Positions 62,987 through 64,000 of a stretch of 64,000 bases of DNA are shown here, in pieces. This stretch comes from Devosia sp. Root635 (lineage in GTDB: Bacteria; Pseudomonadota; Alphaproteobacteria; Rhizobiales; Devosiaceae), in the NCBI RefSeq assembly GCF_001427605.1, contig NZ_LMGZ01000021.1, forward strand, positions 152,213-216,212, written 5' to 3'. The notes beneath the pieces were generated by a model. That model was not told the origin of the DNA, did no database searches, and saw only the letters and a list, made by a program, of their open reading frames with translations. Position numbers and translations under genes: made by a program. Within the stretch, counting starts at the first letter, position 1. The number at the start of each line of letters is the position of its first letter.

Positions 62987-63766
62987 ATGCGTATTGCCAC
63001 CTGGAACATCAACGGCGTCAAAGCCCGGCTCGAGCTGCTGCTGAAATGGCTGAGCGAGGAAAAGCCGGATATCGTGGTGCTGCAGGAAATCAAGACGGTG
63101 GACGAAGGTTTCCCGCGGCTCGAGATCGAGGCCCTGGGCTATAATGTCGAAACGCATGGACAGAAGAGCTGGAATGGCGTGGCCATCCTGTCGCTGCTGC
63201 CATTCGACGAGGTGTCGCGTGGATTGCCAGGCGACGAGTCGGACGAGCAGGCGCGGTTGATCGAGGGCGTGTTCTCGGTGGAAAGCGGCGCCATTCGCGT
63301 CTGCGGCATCTACCTGCCCAACGGCAATCCGGTCGATAGCGAGAAATTTCCCTACAAGCTCAACTGGATGCGGCGGCTGGAAAGCTATGTCCAGGGCCGG
63401 CTGGCGCTGGAAGAGCCGTTCATCCTGCTCGGCGACTTCAACATCATCCCGGCACCGATCGACGCGCATGACCCCGAGGCCTGGTGGGGTGACGCGCTCT
63501 ATCGCCCCGAAAGCCAGGAGCGATGGCGCGCGCTGGGCAATCTGGGGCTGACCGATGCGCTGCGCGCGGTCAATGCGGAGCCGGCCTATACATTCTGGGA
63601 CTTCCAGGCCGGCGCCTGGCGGCGCAATGCCGGCATCCGCATCGACCACCTGATGGTGTCGCCACAGGCCGCGGACCGGCTGGAGAATGTGATCGTACAC
63701 AAGGATGTGCGCGGCTGGGACAAGCCCAGCGACCATGTGCCGGTGGAGGGGGAATTTCGGTTTTAG
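62987..63766 (+). CDS. xth: Exodeoxyribonuclease III (AP endonuclease)
   Basis: The enzyme repairs abasic sites and trims 3' ends. The 259-residue protein has MRIATWNINGVKARLELLLK, the metal Glu34 in VLQEIKT, GIYLPNGNPV, FILLGDFNIIP, and the catalytic His in SDHVPVEGEF. GGAG lies about 8 bases before ATG 62987. It follows the serine hydrolase by 62 bases and ends 147 bases before the IS110 transposase stop. Confidence 0.96.
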   Translation: MRIATWNINGVKARLELLLKWLSEEKPDIVVLQEIKTVDEGFPRLEIEALGYNVETHGQKSWNGVAILSLLPFDEVSRGLPGDESDEQARLIEGVFSVESGAIRVCGIYLPNGNPVDSEKFPYKLNWMRRLESYVQGRLALEEPFILLGDFNIIPAPIDAHDPEAWWGDALYRPESQERWRALGNLGLTDALRAVNAEPAYTFWDFQAGAWRRNAGIRIDHLMVSPQAADRLENVIVHKDVRGWDKPSDHVPVEGEFRF

Positions 63767-63783
63767 GGGATAGCTCCTGCTAG

Positions 63784-63803
63784 CTTCCCCCTGATAGGGG
63801 AGG
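63784..63803 (+). terminator. hairpin after xth
   Basis: CTTCCCC-CTGATA-GGGGAGG forms a 7-bp stem with one G-T pair, 18 bases past the xth stop. AACAGAT follows, so it lacks a U-tract. Confidence 0.5.
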
Positions 63804-63856
63804 AACAGATCGGGGATTTGGCCCGATTTTGCCCAATCACCAGCCGTCACCGTCGG

Positions 63857-63919
63857 GCTTGACCCCGAGGACATTTCACTTAGCCAAGGCTCCGCAAGTG
63901 CTGAGCCCTCGGGTCAAGC
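63857..63919. repeat. imperfect palindrome overlapping the IS110 transposase end
   Basis: GCTTGACCCCGAGG (63857-63870) is mirrored by CCTCGGGTCAAGC (63907-63919) with a one-base bulge, and CACTTAGCC / GGCTCCGCAAGTG forms the inner part. The right arm covers the transposase stop codon and last Ala codon. It may be an element end or a REP-type target. Confidence 0.6.
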
Positions 63920-64000
63920 AACTGTCGATTGTTTGACGATAGCATTGAGGATGGTGATGAACTTTCTCATTGCAGCGTTGATGGCGAGTTTGAAGGGTTT
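63914..64000 (-). mobile_element. IS110-family transposase, C-terminal end only
   Basis: The minus-strand frame enters from the right edge and ends TGA at 63914-63916, giving 28 residues: KPFKLAINAAMRKFITILNA then IVKQSTVA. The pattern K-P-x-K-x-A-x-x-A-x-M-R-K-x-x-x-x-L-N-A is the hallmark C-terminus of IS110-family DEDD transposases. The rest of the element lies outside the window. The short non-coding right end must fall between 63767 and 63913. Base use is slightly more AT-rich than neighbours. Confidence 0.8.

Overview
The window is chromosomal DNA from an alphaproteobacterium, most likely a member of the Hyphomicrobiales (Rhizobiales). A Devosia-like genome is my best guess, from the high GC, the conserved gene orders, an IalB-family secreted protein, a DUF1127 small protein, a fused SecDF, LexA boxes of the GTTC-N7-GTTC type, and frequent TTG/GTG starts with good Shine-Dalgarno sequences. 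Genus was not tested. There is no prophage, CRISPR array, plasmid gene or rRNA operon. One tRNA gene (Lys, UUU) is present, and the right edge cuts an IS110-family transposase.

Layout. 1-9.8 kb: the end of a UbiH-type hydroxylase, a secreted IalB protein, mfd-sdhE, a divergent YeiH-transporter/LysR pair, and recG. 10-14.8 kb: glmU-glmS, a SPOR-like anchored protein, tRNA-Lys and a small membrane protein. 14.8-26.4 kb, mostly minus strand: pgi-map, tgt, queA, two cyclophilins, coaD and gyrA, with LysE, DUF805 and cupin genes inserted before gyrA. 26.4-35.1 kb is an accessory stretch: MFS/ArsR, VOC, an HxlR regulator divergent from a QorB-like reductase, an MMPL transporter, a periplasmic protein and a diguanylate cyclase. 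35.3-40.9 kb: ssb and uvrA diverge across a region with two SOS boxes, followed by two tiny genes and a GST. 41-61.3 kb: trmFO, then a long minus-strand block: dgt, argS, a SPOR protein, scpA-scpB, an ABC ATPase, tatA-tatB-tatC, serS, surE, an NlpD-like lipoprotein, yajC, secDF, and homologues of the mitochondrial complex I assembly factors NDUFAF3 and NDUFAF6. The last 3 kb hold an A-type Fe-S carrier, a serine hydrolase, exonuclease III and the IS110 end.

How the genes fit together. The backbone serves DNA repair (mfd, recG, uvrA, ssb, xth), replication (gyrA, dgt), envelope precursor supply (glmU, glmS), protein export (secDF, yajC, tatABC), chromosome segregation (scpAB), translation and tRNA modification (tgt, queA, trmFO, serS, argS), and Fe-S or complex I assembly. 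Many genes overlap by 1-4 bases, so translational coupling is common. Accessory transporter and regulator modules interrupt these conserved orders.

The most distinctive non-coding signal is a family of five paired palindromic elements of about 115-135 bp. Each looks like two head-to-head REP units, most with a GTAG head. Four of the five fill, or nearly fill, the space between converging genes. A second, looser family of GTCATTCC/GTCATCCC-type palindromes marks several other gaps. Other points worth a look are a Tgt lacking three of four expected zinc ligands, a GyrA with Met at the position of E. coli Asp87, and a hairpin that pairs with the Shine-Dalgarno of the NDUFAF3 homologue while placing the secDF stop codon in its loop.
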